DNA of 64,000 bases, from positions 974,501 to 1,038,500 of the forward strand of contig JAQGDQ010000002.1 in the NCBI GenBank assembly GCA_030141605.1. The letters run 5' to 3'. The notes beneath the pieces were generated by a model. The model ran no database searches. It saw nothing but the letters and a program-made list of their open reading frames with translations, and had not been told where the DNA came from. The DNA is from Tubiluchus corallicola (taxonomy: Eukaryota > Priapulida > Priapulimorpha > Priapulimorphida > Tubiluchidae). The translations under genes and the position numbers were made by a program. The number at the start of each line of letters is the position of its first letter. Position 1 is the first letter of the stretch. Below, piece by piece: positions 62,201 through 64,000 of this stretch.

Positions 62201-64000
62201 CTACTTCATTAGATTAGGGCCTCGAACTGGAGCAGGTCGTGAAGGACCGGACAGCGGTGATGAAGAGGATTACCCTCATAAGGTAATTTTCACTTAACTT
62301 TGTGCAACACTTTCATATCAGTGAATCATTGGTAGCAAAATGTTGTATTTCTATGTTCAAATTCAATATTCATATCTTAATAACTGATCAGATGTTTTTT
62401 GTTATGTGTTGAATCCATTCTCTACTCCAAGTTTTTGCTTGAACATTGAAAAATGCTTGTGAAAGAAGTTACTATTCAATGTATTTCAGTATATGCACTT
62501 TATTCTCAGTAAAACACCTTTATTGATTTGTCACAAATGCATAAATTTTCTGGAATGTTGGCAACTTATTTGCAGATAACAATTTATTTATTGCCATTAA
62601 TAAAAAACCTGATCATTAAACTGAGGCTGATGCCAATGTATTTTTCACATTTAACTTTAACAGCCCGCTGTTCAGTCCTCTGTCATTGCACCACCACCCG
62701 ATGTCCACAGCAAACAGGACCTGATTCAGTCTCAAAATACAACAGATTCACGTGGAAAAGACAGGTAGGCTTCTAGGGCACTGTGGGGAGATGTTTCATG
62801 CTTTCACTTGGGGAGCTATATGATGACGCCTGAGGGTTGTCTTGACAACGATAATCATAAATCTTCAAAAGCGATGGTCTGGCTGCATCTGACCAGAACA
62901 CGAAAACCACTTTTAAATAAAGGCGAAGCACTTAGCTTGGTATCCCCTTTAATGTAAAAGTCACGGAATGCATATCATGCATAGTTTAAGGAATTAATTT
63001 AGTTCATTTAATACAACACAAATATTGTAGACCATGTATTGTGCAAAAAAAAAACTGCAGGGTTATGAGAGGAAGTGCTGTAAATGTTCATTTGCTTTAT
63101 GGTACACTGGTAATGAACAGAAGGAAAATTCCAGATCAGCAGTAGCCTTGTGAGTGTAGTTAACAGAACTGTAATGTTATTGTTACACATATATGCAGAT
63201 TTTACTTACTTACTTAGTCAAAAAAAAGGAAACAGCAAGTAGAACTAATAGTATCATTCAGGTAACAAATGTTTCGTTTGACTATTTCTATTTTGAAGCA
63301 TTTGTATGATGTACGTACTTTGTGTATTTAGAACATAAACTGTATTGATCATTATTAAAATAGTTTGGTACAAGGAACAATTTTGTAGGTGGGTCATAAA
63401 CTCTTTTATTGTAAACGAATACTTTATTGTGAAATGTCACAGAACTATTGCAACATTTTGCAAAATATTGCGATATTTCTTAAGAAAATGCGATCTTTTG
63501 CAAAAGTTATTTTGCAAAAGTAATAGTTACAATCGTATAGCAACTTGTGTGCAGGAAATGAGTGTTATTACAAACTAGAAAGAAAAAGTTGAGCTATAGT
63601 CCGCCAAATATGTAAGCTGTGGCATGATTTGGATAAGTGCTAGTAAACCAAAAACTGGATGTATGCGACACTAACAAGCATGGTACCATTACACCATTTG
63701 CTATGTGAAACATTATCAAAAAAGAAATTTTGGAAAGAATGGATGAGAACATTTCTGAAAATAAATCATATGAATTTTTCAAGAATGTTAAAAAATCAAA
63801 GGTAAAAGAAATGTAAGCTCTTTATGTCAACGAGGCAAAAACTTCCAAAGAAATTGCTGACTTGCTTGTAGGTATAATAAGTTCTACGTTGTAGGTGATA
63901 ATTCTGATGAAATAAAGAATTTAAAACAATTGCTAGATCAGCATTACGGTAATAATAGTTCATTTCCTTTAATTACAGTGTATGACATAATAAACACAAA
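59244..64000 (+). CDS. PNN: Pinin (PNN), 5' part only: exons 1-5, continues past the right edge
   Basis: Nuclear-speckle splicing factor and exon-junction-associated SR-like protein, also found at desmosomes in vertebrates. Coding exons seen: 59244-59365, 61098-61175, 61933-61995, 62213-62282, 62664-62764, joined in frame with GT-AG introns. Exon 1 contains the diagnostic pinin N-terminus: ELDKAKESLVNVDENIKK followed by LTGRDPSDQR. There are two in-frame start codons, 59244 and 59247; the second gives MAVAA, close to the human MAVAV. Exons 2-3 encode an Arg/Gly/Ala-rich linker, exon 4 an acidic GPDSGDEEDYPHK stretch, and exon 5 PAVQSSVIAPPPDVHSKQDL, which matches human PALQSSVVA...RDLIQ. The conserved pinin/SDK/memA domain (RNRRIFG in human) should follow, but I do not find it before the edge. 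A possible upstream acceptor just before the start suggests a 5' UTR intron. Confidence 0.92.
59750..60790 (-). pseudogene. Decayed LINE reverse transcriptase fragment in PNN intron 1
   Basis: Read on the minus strand, degenerate RT motifs run from about 60720 down: CITDHLEKNNLLFDSQHGF, DNFAKAFDKVLH, WLLGRKQYIML, GAQQALVLGPVFFTIFSDNI, FKVDKCEVMHCGFGN, ALGMIKASDLK, then a tail resembling the usual FFSQRIVDLWNSLP end. It has many stops and frame changes. The KVDKCEVMH and LG.I..DLK pattern is typical of CR1-like LINEs, distinct from the 55-58 kb element. It is opposite in strand to PNN. Confidence 0.75.
63715..64000 (+). pseudogene. Degenerate retroelement linker fragment near the right edge
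   Basis: A plus-strand frame, broken by stops and one shift, reads ENISENKSYEFFKNVKKSKV, then NEAKTSKEIADLLVGIIS, then NSDEIKNLKQLLDQHYGNNS. The style resembles the region between the endonuclease and reverse transcriptase of LINEs. Identification is tentative because no catalytic motif lies within the window. Confidence 0.4.

Noticed and set aside
63210-63261. Possible sixth PNN exon (TCAAAAAAAGG to GTAACA)
   Set aside because: It joins in frame but does not match the conserved RNRRIFG region expected next, so it was left out.
1-64000. rRNA, tRNA, snRNA or CRISPR loci
   Set aside because: No intact tRNA clover-leaf, no rRNA core sequence and no spaced direct-repeat array were seen.

Overview
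This window is AT-rich DNA from an animal nucleus, most likely an invertebrate. Every recognisable gene is split by many GT-AG introns. There are no operons, rRNA genes or CRISPR arrays. Microsatellites, LINE remnants and small inverted-repeat transposons fill the space between genes and the introns. Products were identified by translating exons and joining them at in-frame splice sites. I compared the results with human families from memory, with no database search.

Layout. 1-15.2 kb: no gene I can support. It holds tandem repeats, a hairpin element at 4.1 kb, and a foldback-like element (about 5.84-7.04 kb) whose inverted arms enclose twenty copies of a 26-bp minisatellite. 15.2-23.1 kb, minus strand: a complete 11-exon PPP2R3C (PP2A regulatory subunit B'' gamma, 449 aa). 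23.8-25.6 kb: a dead LINE interrupted by a 548-bp element with TTAA target duplications. 26.75-45.82 kb, plus strand: a complete 11-exon TRAF of the TRAF3/TRAF5 type (522 aa: RING, TRAF zinc fingers, coiled coil, MATH). Its 11-kb sixth intron carries, on the opposite strand, a complete two-exon alpha-1,4-glycosyltransferase of the A4GALT/A4GNT type (35.78-39.60 kb), plus hAT-like elements, a pentanucleotide array and a SINE-like sequence. 48.5-59.0 kb, minus strand: a complete 6-exon TRAPPC6B (157 aa). Its 7.2-kb intron holds an almost full-length but decayed LINE and a hAT-like element. 59.24 kb to the right edge, plus strand: the first five exons of PNN (pinin), with a decayed LINE in intron 1 and another retroelement fragment near the end.

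Relations. TRAPPC6B and PNN are head to head, with start codons about 230 bp apart, so they probably share a bidirectional promoter. From memory the same two genes are divergent neighbours on human chromosome 14, and PPP2R3C and TRAF3 are also on that chromosome. The window may therefore be a piece of an ancient animal linkage group. The genes otherwise serve separate cell processes: phosphatase control, TNF-receptor/TLR-type signalling, glycan synthesis, vesicle tethering and splicing.

I found no clear undescribed multi-gene system. The most unusual structures are the foldback element with its minisatellite, the 105-bp duplication that copies the TRAPPC6B exon 2 splice donor beside the LINE tail, and the DNA element nested inside a dead LINE.
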